DNA of 64,000 nt from Artocarpus heterophyllus (Eukaryota > Streptophyta > Magnoliopsida > Rosales > Moraceae). The stretch spans positions 3,439,101 to 3,503,100 of the forward strand of contig CM046335.1 of assembly GCA_025403435.1 (NCBI GenBank). Direction: 5' to 3'. Below the pieces are notes generated by a model. That model saw only the letters and a program-made list of their open reading frames with translations. It was not told the DNA's origin and did not search any database. Below, piece by piece: positions 48,334 to 60,325 of this stretch; the first letter of the stretch is position 1; every line of letters starts with the position of its first letter. The position numbers were made by a program, and so were the translations under genes.

Positions 48334-48483
48334 GGAAATGCCGATGTAATCAAGTTCTACAACTGTCGAAGTTGAGATATGTACCCGCATGAGTTGCACT
48401 GAGACTAGCTTGCTTTAGTCATTCCAACTTTTCAGCGGGGTCCTTGTGTAACGTAAGGAAAACTTTACGGTGCCTCTGAAACA
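48166..48483. repeat. Extra copy of the LRR-kinase 5' flank
   Basis: Matches 48778-49100 and 55188-55510 through ATACGCTATGTAACTTAATT, AACGGGTGGTGTGTTGTACT, ATGTAATCAAGTTCTACAAC and TTTTCAGCGGGGTCCTT(G/C)TG. It carries a (TC)n microsatellite (about 48299-48330) where the other two have poly-T. No kinase exon follows. Confidence 0.85.
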
Positions 48484-49287
48484 GTTTCTGAATTTTTTTT
48501 GTAAAGCTCTTATTGTTTTATTTTATTGTTCGAATACATATACTTATACATAGACTTTTTAATATTATAGAATCAGGCCAGTATAATAGAGAGCATAAAT
48601 AACTTAATTATATTATGCCCATAATCAATGTGATATGATGAAGCTTTCTTTGTTAACGTAAATTTGTTGTATTGGCTCCAACATCAGTGGAATTTTTTTT
48701 ATCATTATCTCATAAATTATGAGCTTTGTCAATTGTCAAACTTTTGCTCAATCATTATCCCATGATTTTTGCATCTCAATACGCTATGTAACTTAATTTT
48801 GATGCTATATGTAAATTATATAACTAGTGATTTTTTTTTTCCTTTTCTCTTCTAGGTAAAGTGACGGGTGGTGTGTTGTACTTTAGTGGTTTTAATAATT
48901 TATCCATTATTTGATTCATATCGATGTAATCACGGTTTTTTTTTTTTTTTTTTGGGAAATGCCTATGTAATCAAGTTCTACAACTGTCGAAATTGAGATA
49001 TGTAGCTGCATGTGCTGCACAGCACAAAGACTAGCTTTAGTCATTTCAAATTTTCAGCGGGGTCCTTCTGTAACGTGAGGAAAACTTTACAGTGCCTCTA
49101 GTTTGATTTCAGCCAAAGTTGAAAAGACCCAACTTCCACTAATTTTGGCAGACTTTTTGACTCGAGGGAAGACTTGCTTTGCTTAGAGTTGGTCTTGGAT
49201 TTGGTTCGCTGTATTTACAAGTAATCATATTGCTTTTGTTATGTGCAGAAGCTCTTTGTGGAACGTCAAGAAACCTGTGTGATCAAA

Positions 49288-49404
49288 ATGAATTCCCCTT
49301 TCCTCTCTCTTATGATCTTTTGCATATAATTAGTTCTGATCACTTTGCCTTTCATGATAGTTGGGAGTGCTACTGCTTCGATCGTTAATGGAAATGAGAC
49401 TGAC
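49288..49404 (+). pseudogene. LRR receptor kinase first-exon fragment (decapitated copy)
   Basis: Nearly identical to the start of the intact gene at 55691: MNSPFLSLMIFCI, then TAA at 49327-49329 where the intact copy has AAA. Homology continues through the signal peptide and GNETD to GAGACTGACA, then breaks into the beginning of unit B. All LRRs and the kinase domain are absent. The 5' flank (48778-49287) is duplicated with it. Confidence 0.9.
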
Positions 49405-50569
49405 ATGAATGGTAATTTATATATTTTTTGGGTTATTTACTTTTTTATACCTTATATGTTAGGTTTATTTAAACAATATATTTTTAGTTTTGATATCTCA
49501 TCGAATCTAAAACTTCATATTAGATTTAATACACAAGTTTATATCTTTCCTCGATCATATTTAATTTTGACCTAAAATTATCCAAGATACCCTCAAATTG
49601 AAAAATAAGAGAATTTTAAGAACTTAAAAACTTTATGCTAAGATTGTTTGACTTAAAAAAGTTTAAATACCCCAAAATAGGTGTTTTGTGTCTTTCTATT
49701 TTTGTTTTCTTCTTATTTTATTAAAGTTATAGTTTTTTTCTTTTAATTAAGGATAATTTGGTCATTTTAAAGTTAGAAATTAATTATTGACTGAATTAAG
49801 ATATAAATTTGTGTGTTAAATCTAATTTAAAGGTATAAATTTGGTGAGATTAAAAACCAAATGTTTAAATTAGCCTAAAATAGAGAGTTTAAATATCCCT
49901 ATTAGTTTACCTAAATTTAATGTATATCAAAATTTTGTAAAAATCATATTTAATTTGCTCCTTGAAATTTTATCATGCGCCACTTGAAAGTCAGTTTGAC
50001 TAAATATATTTTTGAGAATTGCAATAAAAACATTTAAGAGGAGACGTATTTGATAAAGAACATTTCTCTAAAAATTATTTAGTACATATGTTCAAAATTT
50101 TATAGTTTTGAACCTTGTAGTTTTAGCTGGTAGTTTTGAACTTTATAATAAGTGTTTTAAATTTTTGTTTTAACCCTAGTTTTAAAGTCTTCTTACAATT
50201 TTATTCTTATTTTCTCCCCTGAAATGAAGAATTCCCAAAAAATGCCCATAAAATGAAAACAAAAAAAAAGCCACCCCTTTCTCATTGGAGCAGCTTGCGT
50301 CACCAGAGCCCAATGTGTATCACCCACCTATTTTTATGTAATGGATCATGATAAAGTTAGTAACGACGTTAATGAATTTTTATTAATAATCTATATGATA
50401 TGTTATGATTTATGATTATTATGTTACTAACTTTTTATTTCAAGTTTTATGACAGGTGATAACCGCATGGAATTGTTGTGCTCAATTGTTTATGATTATT
50501 TTAATGAATGTTTAATTATGATACAATGATGAATTGAATGTTTTAATGTATGGCATTTAAGGACAGTTC

Positions 50570-50674
50570 GGCAGGCCGAAAAGTCTGCCCAAGATTGGCA
50601 GGCCGAAGGAAACCATCGGCAGGCCGAACTTGGTGGAACCGGCAGGCCAAAAGGGAAAATCGACAGGCCAAACA
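50570..50674 (+). repeat. GGCAGGCCGAA spaced motif array 2
   Basis: Five units: GGCAGGCC at 50570, 50597, 50618 and 50641, and GACAGGCC at 50662, mostly followed by GAA or AAA. Steps are 27, 21, 23 and 21 bp. Spacer sequences differ. Confidence 0.85.
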
Positions 50675-52691
50675 CAGCTGACGAGCAGTCAGCAAAAATC
50701 TCTCCAAATTTATGGCTGAGATAATTACGTTAAATGGGTAATTTATTGTGATTAATTGTCATAATAATGGAATATTTTATCAGTTAAGGAAATAAAAAGG
50801 TTTGACTTCGCATTGATTTGTGTCATTTTAAATGGTTTCCTATTTTAAGAGGGCAAAACATGGAAAGTGATAAGTGATTGTTTGACTTTCCTCTTTTCTC
50901 TCCTTCCTCCACGCCAATGAGTCAGAAAATTCTGACTTAATGGAGAGTATTGAATGATTCATCGGTTCTGCTAATAACGTTAAAAATTTTAACGTTCTTT
51001 TCCTCAGTTTTTCTCTCATCCTCTCACGTCTTCTCTCTCAGTTTCTGAGATGCTTCTTCTATATTTCTCTCTTCCTCTTCTCTTCTACACGAATTTCATC
51101 CTCTTTCCTCTCAAAAATTCTCTGCAAGTATTGAAAGAAAAAGTTATATTTTGTTGATTGAATTCAAGGATTTTAAGAAGAAATTTTTAAGGTAAGGACT
51201 CGTTTCTTTGTGTCTTTGAAAAGCATTTCTTCTCCTTAATTCATCTGCAATATCTTTCTCTAGGTATTGTATTTTGTCCTGAGTTTTTAATATGATGTTC
51301 ATGTATGTATTATGTGATGTTTCTCCTAGTTTTAAGTCATTTCGGTGTTTCTATGAAAAATATGAATTTCTATCCTCTACCCCTCACAGTAAAATATTGT
51401 TGTTTAACATTGATGCATAAAAAATGTAATGTTTATTCAAGGGGTAAATGAATGATGTTTTCATGAAAGTTGTCAAGAATGTACATGAATAATGTATGAT
51501 GAATGTATTTTATGTTATGAAATGTTTTATATGTTTAAATGACTTTTATTGATGATGAAATAAATTCTATGATATTGAAATACATGATAATAAGATGTTT
51601 GTATGAATTTTAAAATTAAAATATATGTATCTTAAATTATTAGAAAACGTTTTCAAAAGATTTTCATGTTTGTAATGTATAAGATGTTTTGATGATAATA
51701 TTTAAGGAAGCATGTTATGAATAATGTTTATATGAGACAAATATATATATGAATGCTATATGAATAAATGTTATATGAATGGATGTTTTATGATAATTAT
51801 TAATTTTATTGTATTTTTAAATGGATAAATGGCATGAACACTCAAAGGAACAAGCACTTCGAGACTGCGGCGTCGTCACCAAGTCGTATTAAGGTTAAGT
51901 AAGCTAGCTGTTAAGGTAAGTATATTTTCACCTGCAACATGACACGTTTTACAAGGTTTGCTGATATGTTCACAATGATATTCATGATGATTTTATGGTT
52001 GTTTTCCTTAAAGGAATTCTTATGAAAGATTTTCATGATTTAAAGTTATGCATGTATGATGATGACATGTTTCAAAGTATGAAAATTATGTATATATGTA
52101 TCACTTAATAAGTGCTGTACACCAATGTTATGAAATGATATGTTATGATGTCATGTTTGGTTTGGGATTAGCTACCCTTCTCCTTTCATGACGGCGTGCC
52201 TACAATGATGTTCATGGTGCAACACTTGGGTCCTTAAGATAAAATGGAATAAGTTTTAATATGGTTAATGTAATAAAAGATATGTTTATATGAAATTGTG
52301 CTTAAGGCACTTCTATGATATGATGATGATAATGACGTATATGAAATGTTTTTAATTGTGAGAATTAATGTACTTACTAAGATTTAGCTTAATCAAGTTT
52401 TATGTCATGTTGCAGATAAGGGTAAGAAAATCATGGAATAGACGAAGGACATGGGAAGGCGTGTGAACATAAAGTACGATGAATTGTAACCGGAAGAATG
52501 CTAAGAAGAATGTTTTTATGTTTTAAATCCAGTTTTACATTTTAACATATTTTTATGTTAAGTTTTAAGAATACATGAACTATGGTTTTATATTTTATTT
52601 TATCATTTTAAAGAATTTTGATCTTCTGCATTTTTATGAAAAGTTAAATCTGTTTTACAAATTAAGTTTTCTTAAGGATTTTGGCTCGGTC

Positions 52692-52880
52692 GGCCCGCCG
52701 AACATCATTGCTCGACCTGCCGATATTTGAAGGTTTGGCCTGCCGATCACATATTCGGCCTGGCGAACGATGACAAGTTTTTAAGCCAGATTTACAAAGC
52801 CTCTGCCGGCCTACCGGTTGAGGAAACTTCGGCCTGCCGATCATGTCCGGCCTGTCGAAGTCCCAAGTTCAGCCTGCCGA
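52692..52880 (-). repeat. GGCAGGCCGAA spaced motif array 3 (inverted)
   Basis: The same motif in reverse complement (TTCGGCCTGCCGA): starts at 52692, 52714, 52737, 52757, 52808, 52831, 52849 and 52871, so steps of 22, 23, 20, 51, 23, 18 and 22 bp. It lies near the 3' end of the LTR, facing array 2. Confidence 0.85.
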
Positions 52881-55187
52881 ACTATGGGAGCATGAAATTT
52901 TATAAATGATATGATGATTAATGAGATATGATGTGATGTTTTTTTATAAGTTATGATTTTACAACTTGGTATATCTATTTTATTAAAATAAGTTTATGGT
53001 TAATTTAAAGTATAATTAAATTAATTATGGTATGAAACAAACTAAGCAATGTTATAAAAAAAATGTATGTATAGATCCTGGTTATGTATGTTTAACTCGT
53101 TTACAATTAAAAGTATCGTATAAGTTTTGTAATTATGTTTATGTTTAAAATTTAATAAGTATGAATGTACGAATGTAACGATATCTATAACGTCCGTAAG
53201 GGGGGGCGTTACACAATGTCATTAGAGTGCCACCCCATCATAGCCCAATGCCCCCAACCCTTCCCCAACGCCGGCAACTACTGCATCGACATGTTTGCGA
53301 CAGAAGGAAGCTTGCTATCGTCCCAACGCATATCTCGTCGTCACCCAATGGATCTTGTCCCACCCCACCCCACAACCAACCTGCTCTGCATGGATTTGTT
53401 GTTGTGGCGTCCTGGTCTCACCGGGGTAGAAGTAGAAAAGAGAGAGACGAATTCCTTTTTTAACTAGATTTTATTTATTTTTTGTTAAAAATATTCTTAT
53501 TTTAATTCCAATTAGTATTATTAAAATTAAGTTTGGTTTTGTTCATGTTAATATTTTTATTAAAAAAATGTTTTTTTTTGTAATTAAAAATATACCACCA
53601 TATATAACCGAACACAATTTCAAAAACAGTTCTAGCACATTTTTCAAAACATTCTTATTTTTAGATTTTTTTCAAAAACATAAACTATTTTAAAAAACTA
53701 CCAAACAGATTAATGTATTTTATTTTATGATGATAGCTAGAAATTGTCAAAAGTTTCATTTAGATACGATTCATCTTCAATCTTGCGATAAAAGGATTGA
53801 CTTGTTTCAGATGGGAGATATTGGAGTAATGCCAACTAGCTTCAAATTTCTATATCATCCAGTCAAGAACTTGGATTCTTTAACAGCAGACTTCGGATAA
53901 AGTGCAAATGGCAGGGTTGCTAATTTTGATTCTGGATTTTTGTGGATACTTTTGCTCCAAGTATACACTGTCTACCAGAGACACTTCCTTGGCTGAACGT
54001 CCAGGATGCCAGGGTATGCGCCTCATTCTGAGTGTCTTTTGGAGGGGTTTGATACATTTCCACCTCCATTGTGCCCCAAATGTTGCTGCATGATTAATTA
54101 ATTGTGGATGGTAAGTCTTTCACATTTAAGAGCATTTCTAACACAATAGTAACTTGATGTGCTAATGTTAAATTTAACATTTAGGTGTAAAAAAAAAGTC
54201 CTATAATATACTGTCATTTTTAATGCTAAAGTTGCTATTGGTTGATATATTGACCTTTTTTTTTGTTTTAATAACTACAATATTTTTATTTTTTTAGTTA
54301 TTTTTTTGGCATATGGACTTAGCCTGGGGGCGTGGGGAATCCTTGGGGCTGGCAGACAAGAGTTGTGCCTATGATTGGGCGGATTGAACAAATGACATGT
54401 TGGTTGATCTTGAGCCACGAAGCCACAGGTGCTACTAAGAGATGGATGCACTTGGGCCAACAGTCCTGTGTCAAGCATGAGTGAAGACCTACAGGTCTAT
54501 TGGTGGGCGAGTGTTCGACGTGCAGAGCCTTAGTACTTGGAAGCAGCCATAATGCTTGTATGCGAGACTTAATTGTGAGCGTAGTTCATGTACATGAAAC
54601 GGGATGCATGCGCGCCAGAGCGCATAAGCCTATTGAAAAGACTTGATTGTTGGGAAGGTTAGCCTTGACTCAGGGAGTCTTCTCGAGTCTTGGCACTGCA
54701 CGGTTAAATTTTGTACATTGAAAATCCTAGATCGTGACACAAGTTAGAGGATGGATTTGTCATAGCATAAATAAAATAAGGAATTATGTGGAACCATAAA
54801 AACTCGTTGGGAAAGGTATAAAATAATAAAATTAGTTGAAATAAATCACTTAGTACTGATTGTAATGCCCGGATTAAAAATTTTGTCGGGGCATATAACG
54901 TGTATCGAGGAAAGCTACATCAGCGACAAGATGTGTTTTCTTTAGTGTACTTGACGGTTCAATTTTCCGAAATATGCCTTGTATTTTGTTTTATTTTGTA
55001 AAATAACTATACGTTTATCCTATAATTTGTGAAAAATTGAGTCAAAATAAACTTTGACTGCGTTACAAATTTGACCATGCCTTTTAACAACATTTCACAT
55101 TTATATTATTAAACAATTATAAATAACTTTCGATGATTTTTGTTACTTATATAATTATAAAAGTTAAATATGGAAATTTGCAAAAAG

Positions 55188-55510
55188 AACATGCTATGTA
55201 ACTTACTTTTGCTGTAATATGTAGATTACACAACGAGTGATTTTTTTTTTCCTTCTCTCTTCTGGATAAAGTAACGGGTGGTGCGTTGTACTTTAGTAAT
55301 TTTAATAATTTATCCATTATGTGATTCATATCGATGTAGTCAGGGTTTTTTTTTTTTTTTTTGAAATGTCGATGTAATCAAGTTCTACAACTGTCGAAAT
55401 TGAGATATGTATCTGCATGTGTGGCACTAAGACTAGCTTTAGTCGTTTTCAACTTTTCAGCGGGGTCCTTGTGTAACGTGAGGAAAACTTTACAGTGCCT
55501 CCAGTTTGAT
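55188..55510. repeat. 5' flank of the intact LRR kinase, third copy of a 0.32-kb repeat
   Basis: Same block as 48166-48483 and 48778-49100. As it sits 180-500 bp upstream of the ATG it probably contains promoter or leader sequence; I see no clear TATA box in it. Confidence 0.7.
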
Positions 55511-55690
55511 TTCAGTCAATGTTGAAAAGCCCCCGCTTCCACTGATTTCGGAAGACTTGTAGACTCAAGGGAAGACTTGCTTTGCTTAGAGTTGGCCTTC
55601 AATCTGGTTCGCTGTATTTACAAGTAATCTCGTTGCTTTTGTTATGTGCAGAAGCTCTTTGTGGAACGTCAAGAAACCTGTGTGATCAAA

Positions 55691-58600
55691 ATGAATTCCC
55701 CTTTCCTCTCTCTTATGATCTTTTGCATAAAATTAGTTCTGATCACTTTGCCTTTCATGATAGTTGGGAGTGCTACTGCTTCGATCGTTCATGGAAATGA
55801 GACTGACAGGCTCGCGTTGCTCGCTATCAAGGCTCAAATTACTGAGGATCCATTTAAGATCACAAGCTCATGGAACGACTCTCTCCATTTTTGTCAGTGG
55901 CATGGTGTTTCTTGCGGTCACAGGCACCAAAGAGTCACCTACTTGAGTTTAAGGTCATTGAGTTTGAAAGGTTCTGTGTCTCCGTCAGTTGGGAACCTTA
56001 GTTTTCTCCAAATAGTGGATCTCTCAAACAATAGTTTTCAAGGAGAACTACCAAAGGAGATCGGTCACTTGTTTAGGTTGCAAGTGCTGCAGTTGGCAAA
56101 CAACACTTTTGGAGGACTAATACCAACTAGTTTATCAAACTGTTCTAAGTTGAGGATCCTCAATTTGAGACACAATGAATTAATTGGTAACATTCCTTTT
56201 GAAATAGGCTTTCTACCGAAGTTGCAGCGACTGGTTCTTCAACGCAACAAATTGGAGGGAAGTATTCCACCTCATCTCGGGAATATCTCATCCCTTCTAC
56301 TACTTGCTCTTCTTGAAAACAAGTTGGAGGGAGACATTCCAGCATCACTTGGCCAATTGAAGAGCTTAATTACTCTACACCTTGGTTTTAATTTTCTGTC
56401 AGGTAGAATCCCTCAATCTTTACATAATTTTTCACGTCTTACTTGTTTTTATGTCAGTGGGAATCAACTTCAAGGTAGCATTCCTTATAACATTGGCCTT
56501 ACCCTGCCAAATATCGAAATATTTTCTGTAATGGAAAACCAACTTAGTGGAACCATTCCGGTTTCTTTTTCAAATGCTTCAAACCTTGTGGAGTTTGCAA
56601 TAGCAGAGAATAATTTCTTTGGACGGATTCCTGATATTTTTGGAAACCTCAAGAAACTTGAGGAGGTAATTATAGGCACTTCTAATCTTGGGTATGGCAA
56701 AGAGAATGACATAGACTTTCTCGCCTCTTTAACCAATTGTAGCAATCTGCGAATACTTCAGATTCAAGATAATAACTTTGGAGGGAATTTGCCTCATTCC
56801 ATAGGAAACCTCTCAGGTCAACTTGAAGTTCTATCCCTTGAAAATAATCACATTTTTGGAAACATTCCACCTGGTATTGGAAATCTTATAAGCCTAACAA
56901 TATTGGTTCTAGACAGCAATCAGCTTACTGGGACCATCCCCACAACTATTGGTAAACTTCATAACTTGGGAGTATTATATTTGGGTAGTAATGTGTTATC
57001 TGGGAAAATCCCTTCATCTTTTGAAAATCTAACATTATTGAGCCAGCTAAGTTTAGGAAAGAACAATCTACAAGGAAACATTCCTTCAAGTCTTAAAAAA
57101 TGCAAAAACTTACTATTACTACACTTGCATGATAATTTCTTGAATGGCACCATTCCTCCAGGAGTAATTGGGTTGTCCTCTTTATCAATGTCTCTACTAC
57201 TTTCTGAGAATCATCTCAGTGGGCCTTTACCATCGAAAATTGGCAACCTGAAAAATATTGGTGAGTTAAGAGTTTCTCACAATGAGCTGACTAGTAATAT
57301 TCCTAGTAGCCTTGGTGAGTGTACAAGTTTAAGATGGCTTTCTATGGATCACAATATGTTTGAAGGGACTATTGAATCACTGAATTCCTTAAAAGGTATT
57401 GAAGAATTGGATCTTTCACACAATAACTTTTCCGGACATATACCAAAAGACTTTGACAAATTTGTCTTTTTGTCAAAGTTAGATCTTTCTTTTAACAATC
57501 TTGAAGGTGAAGTGCCCAGTGGAGGTGTTTTCAGTAATGCTAGTGCAAATGTTTCCCTCATTGGTAATGATAAGCTCTGTGGGGGAATGGCTAAATTACA
57601 CTTAGCATTGTGCTCTAAGGAATCTCCAAGGAAGCAAAACTTGTCCTTCATTGGAAAGTTAATAATCTCCATTGTCTGTGGCCTTCTCGGAGTATGTTTG
57701 ATGTCATTTTTTCTGATGATGTGTTGCTTTAGGAAGAAAAAAATGCAACAATCTTTGGAATCTTTGTGGAGGGATGTGCCATTCGTGAATATTTCTTATG
57801 GGGAGCTCTTGAAAGCAACTAGTGGGTTTTGTCCAGAAAACCTGATTGGTGTCGGTGGTTTTGGCTCAGTGTATAAAGGGATTCTTGAACTGCATCAATT
57901 ACCCATAGCAGTGAAGGTCTTCAACCTTGAAAAAACAGGAGCTTTCAAGAGTTTTATGGCTGAATGTGAAACTCTAAAGAATATTAGACACCGAAATCTT
58001 GTGAAAGTCATTACTGCTTGCTCAAGTGTTGATTTTCAAGGTAATGATTTTAAAGCCCTCATCTACGAATTGATGACAAATGGAAGTTTAGAAGATTGGT
58101 TGCATTTATCTCCACGAATGGGGGAAGCTCAGAGGAAAAGTTTGACTTTGACTCAGCGGCTGAATGTAGTCATTGATGTGGCATCAGCATTGGATTATCT
58201 TCATAACTGCAATGGACTGCCGATAGTACATTGTGACCTAAAGCCAAGCAACATTCTTCTTGATCAAGACATGACTGCCTACGTGGGTGATTTTGGTTTG
58301 TCAAGAATTATTGCAGAGGACAATGTTCAGATATCCGAGAATGAGACAAGTTCTATTAGCATAAGAGGAACAATTGGATATGCAGCTCCAGGTAATTTTA
58401 CCTTCTTCGAGAGCTAATTGTTTTTATAAAAGCATAAGTGGTCACAGTTTCTTTGATATTAATTATATATTTTTCTTTTGTATCATTATCTATTCTAACA
58501 GGTCCAAATATGTGCGTATGTACGTAACATATATAGTACCTGTACATGCATGACGTATGTATGTATAAGAATGAGTATATATATACACTTCAAAATGCTA

Positions 58601-59131
58601 AATTCAATTTTTGTGTTCCAACTTGTGAGATATTGAAGAATATGGCATGGGAAGCAAGGTCTCAATCCAAGGAGATGTGTATAGCTTTGGAATCCTTTTG
58701 TTAGAAATCTTCACTGGAAAAAGGCCCACTGATGAAAATCTTGAAGCACAAAGCCTTCATCACTTTGTCAAAATGGCTTTGCCAAATAGATCAATGGAGA
58801 TAGCTGATCGAAGTCTCCAGATAGAAGGAAAAGAGAAAGCATCAACGAGCGACATAGATATGCAAACAAGAAAAGGCAAAGTACATGAGTGTTTAATGTC
58901 CATATTTGAGATTGGCTTGAAGTGTTCAGAGGAATTACCAATAAAACGGATGAAGATTAATGATGCCCTCAAGGACTTGCAAACAATCAAAAACATGCTT
59001 CTCAAAGATCTCAGGTACAATGATTTTAGAATAGCTCATCTTCTTTCGGTTTTTGCACAAAATCAATGCAACTTAATTCATGCATTTTTTAAATTTCATT
59101 TTGCAGGAACAAGCGACTCCAAACTTTCTAA
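55691..59131 (+). CDS. LRR receptor-like kinase, EFR/Xa21 (LRR-XII) type
   Basis: Plasma-membrane pattern-recognition-type receptor kinase. Exons: 55691-58391, 58639-59014 and 59107-59131 (GT-AG), 3102 nt, 1033 residues, usual for the family. Order: signal peptide (about 1-31), LRR N-terminal cap with CQWHGVSC, about twenty LRRs of the LxxLxLxxNxLxGxIPxxLG type with N-glycosylation sites, transmembrane segment (about 657-679), juxtamembrane RKKK, and a kinase domain with G-loop G720-VGGFG, IAVKVF, H847-C-D849 (HCDLKPSN) and D867FG. The Cys before the catalytic Asp makes it a non-RD kinase, typical of innate immune receptors. The intron between GTIGYAAP and EYGMGS is the family position. I start at the ATG 55691; the open frame extends upstream only through non-ATG codons. 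Skipping the last intron would add a different tail ending near 59226. Confidence 0.92.
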
Positions 59132-60018
59132 ACGTGGAATAATAGAAATTATAATGCTTGGCAGTGTTTGGAAGTGCAACTGTGTGTTGTATAATTTCTG
59201 TTTAGGCTTTGGTTTTGTTCTTTATTAGACTTTGTTCTTATCCCCTTTCAGTTTGTTGTCCTTTCCACTTTTTCCTTCTTGTTGGTTGAATTCCTAGTCT
59301 TTGGTCTCTTAAATTACCATTTTCCACTTTTTCGTTGTTCTTCAATTTTTATTTGGGGATTTGACGATAAATTTCTAAGCTTGATTTAACTAGAATGGAA
59401 GTTTTTGAAAATTGAAGAAATGACTTTTTTGTTATATCAATGATGTATTGATGTATATCAACAATGTACTCAAGCATCAGTACATCTATTGTTGTACATC
59501 AAATGATGTATTAATTTGTAGTTTATCGTTGATTAATTTGGTGGTTTATTACTAATTAACTAGGTAGTTTATTAATAGTTAACTAATATTAGTTAGTAAT
59601 TAACTAATTTTGTTCAACAATTGATCATGTTAGTAGACTAATGATAGATTAATTTAACTGTGGTAGACATAGCTATTAAGTAATACACTCATATTAATCA
59701 ATGGTGCATCGACTTTTATCAATGTTGTACCGTTGTGAAAACAAAGTGTTGGAAGAGAACAAAAGGGAACCAATACGAGTAATGAAAGAAAGCCAGTACG
59801 ATGCAAAATTTTTAATCTAATAGTTTCATAGCAACTAGGAGATGATAAGGTGAAACAGAAATAATTTTTGAATTAAATTGAGGAAACCTATATGGTTCCG
59901 TAGTTAATATACATTTCCTTGGACGATAATTCTAATAAACCCCAACCTAGTTCCTCCTGGTTCTCCGTCTTGCAGTCACAAATGTGACAGGTTTTGATTA
60001 AAAAATTGATTGCAACTT

Positions 60019-60325
60019 TAGGCCTTGTTTGGAACCGCTTGGGGGGGGGGTCTTGTTGGGGTGGTGTGTGGGAGGATAGAATGGGGTGAATGAATTAGTT
60101 GATGGATTTTAAGACTTACAGTTGTTTGGTAGGAGAGACAAGAGAAGGGAATGGATTGAGTAAAGGATTCAAAGTCCTCCATGGGACTTCAATTTTGTTC
60201 TTTCCAAAGTTGTTGGGATTTGAGGGAATCCTTACTGACCACTGTAGAAGAAAGATTGTCTCTTCCTATCCATTTTTCTCGCAAGAAGGTAATATACTTT
60301 TCCTCCCTATTTTTCTCTCCTCTAT
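60019..60325. mobile_element. MITE-like element candidate with GGCCTTGTTTGG end
   Basis: Left GGCCTTGTTTGGAACC, right TATCAAACACAACC (reverse complement GGTTGTGTTTGATA). The interior is GA/TC-rich with a ten-G run at 60041-60050. I found no convincing target duplication, so the ends are uncertain. Confidence 0.4.

Larger units (their letters stand above)
42442..49405. repeat. Segmental duplication unit A
   Basis: Collinear with unit B (49401-55808), beginning TGACATGAGTGGTCATTTTA and ending in the first exon of an LRR receptor kinase at GAGACTGACA. Shared landmarks in order: a TTATTTACxTTTTTATACCTT block (42474/49433), AATTAAGGATAATTTGGTCA, GGAGCAGCTTGC (about 45555/50288), the CCAACCTACT/CCAACCTGCT block, GATTCATCTTCAATCTTG, GCTACATCAGC, and the kinase 5' flank. 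By eye, good stretches match at about nine in ten positions. Unit-A-specific insertions: LTRs 42838-45027 and 46365-46663, MITE 47676-47839, and local tandem duplications. Confidence 0.88.
50316..53213. mobile_element. Solo LTR-like insertion, about 2.9 kb, gypsy-like ends
   Basis: Begins TGTATCACCCACCTATTTTT and ends AAGGGGGGGCGTTACA; the reverse complement of the end, TGTAACGCCCCCC, resembles the start. Flanked by perfect 5-bp duplications CAATG (50311-50315, 53214-53218). In unit A the two flanks are contiguous (CGATG at 45576-45580). The interior holds two GGCAGGCC-type arrays in opposite orientation, ATGAATGTTTT-rich sequence and a TTACTAAGATTTAGC...TTGCAGATAAGGGTAAG block typical of gypsy LTRs. 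No gag or pol. Confidence 0.8.
49401..55808. repeat. Segmental duplication unit B
   Basis: Second unit, collinear with 42442-49405, ending inside the first exon of the intact LRR receptor kinase. It carries its own LTR (50316-53213) absent from A, and lacks both A-specific LTRs, the MITE and the A-specific tandem duplications. The A/B junction is at TGACA (49401-49405). Confidence 0.88.

Noticed and set aside
53165..53467. 100-codon frame at the right end of the 2.9-kb LTR
   Set aside because: It crosses the LTR/target junction, and the unit A paralogue has no equivalent frame.
55646..55690. Fifteen extra N-terminal codons for the LRR kinase
   Set aside because: The upstream frame begins with GTG, not ATG, and the hydrophobic signal peptide follows the ATG at 55691.
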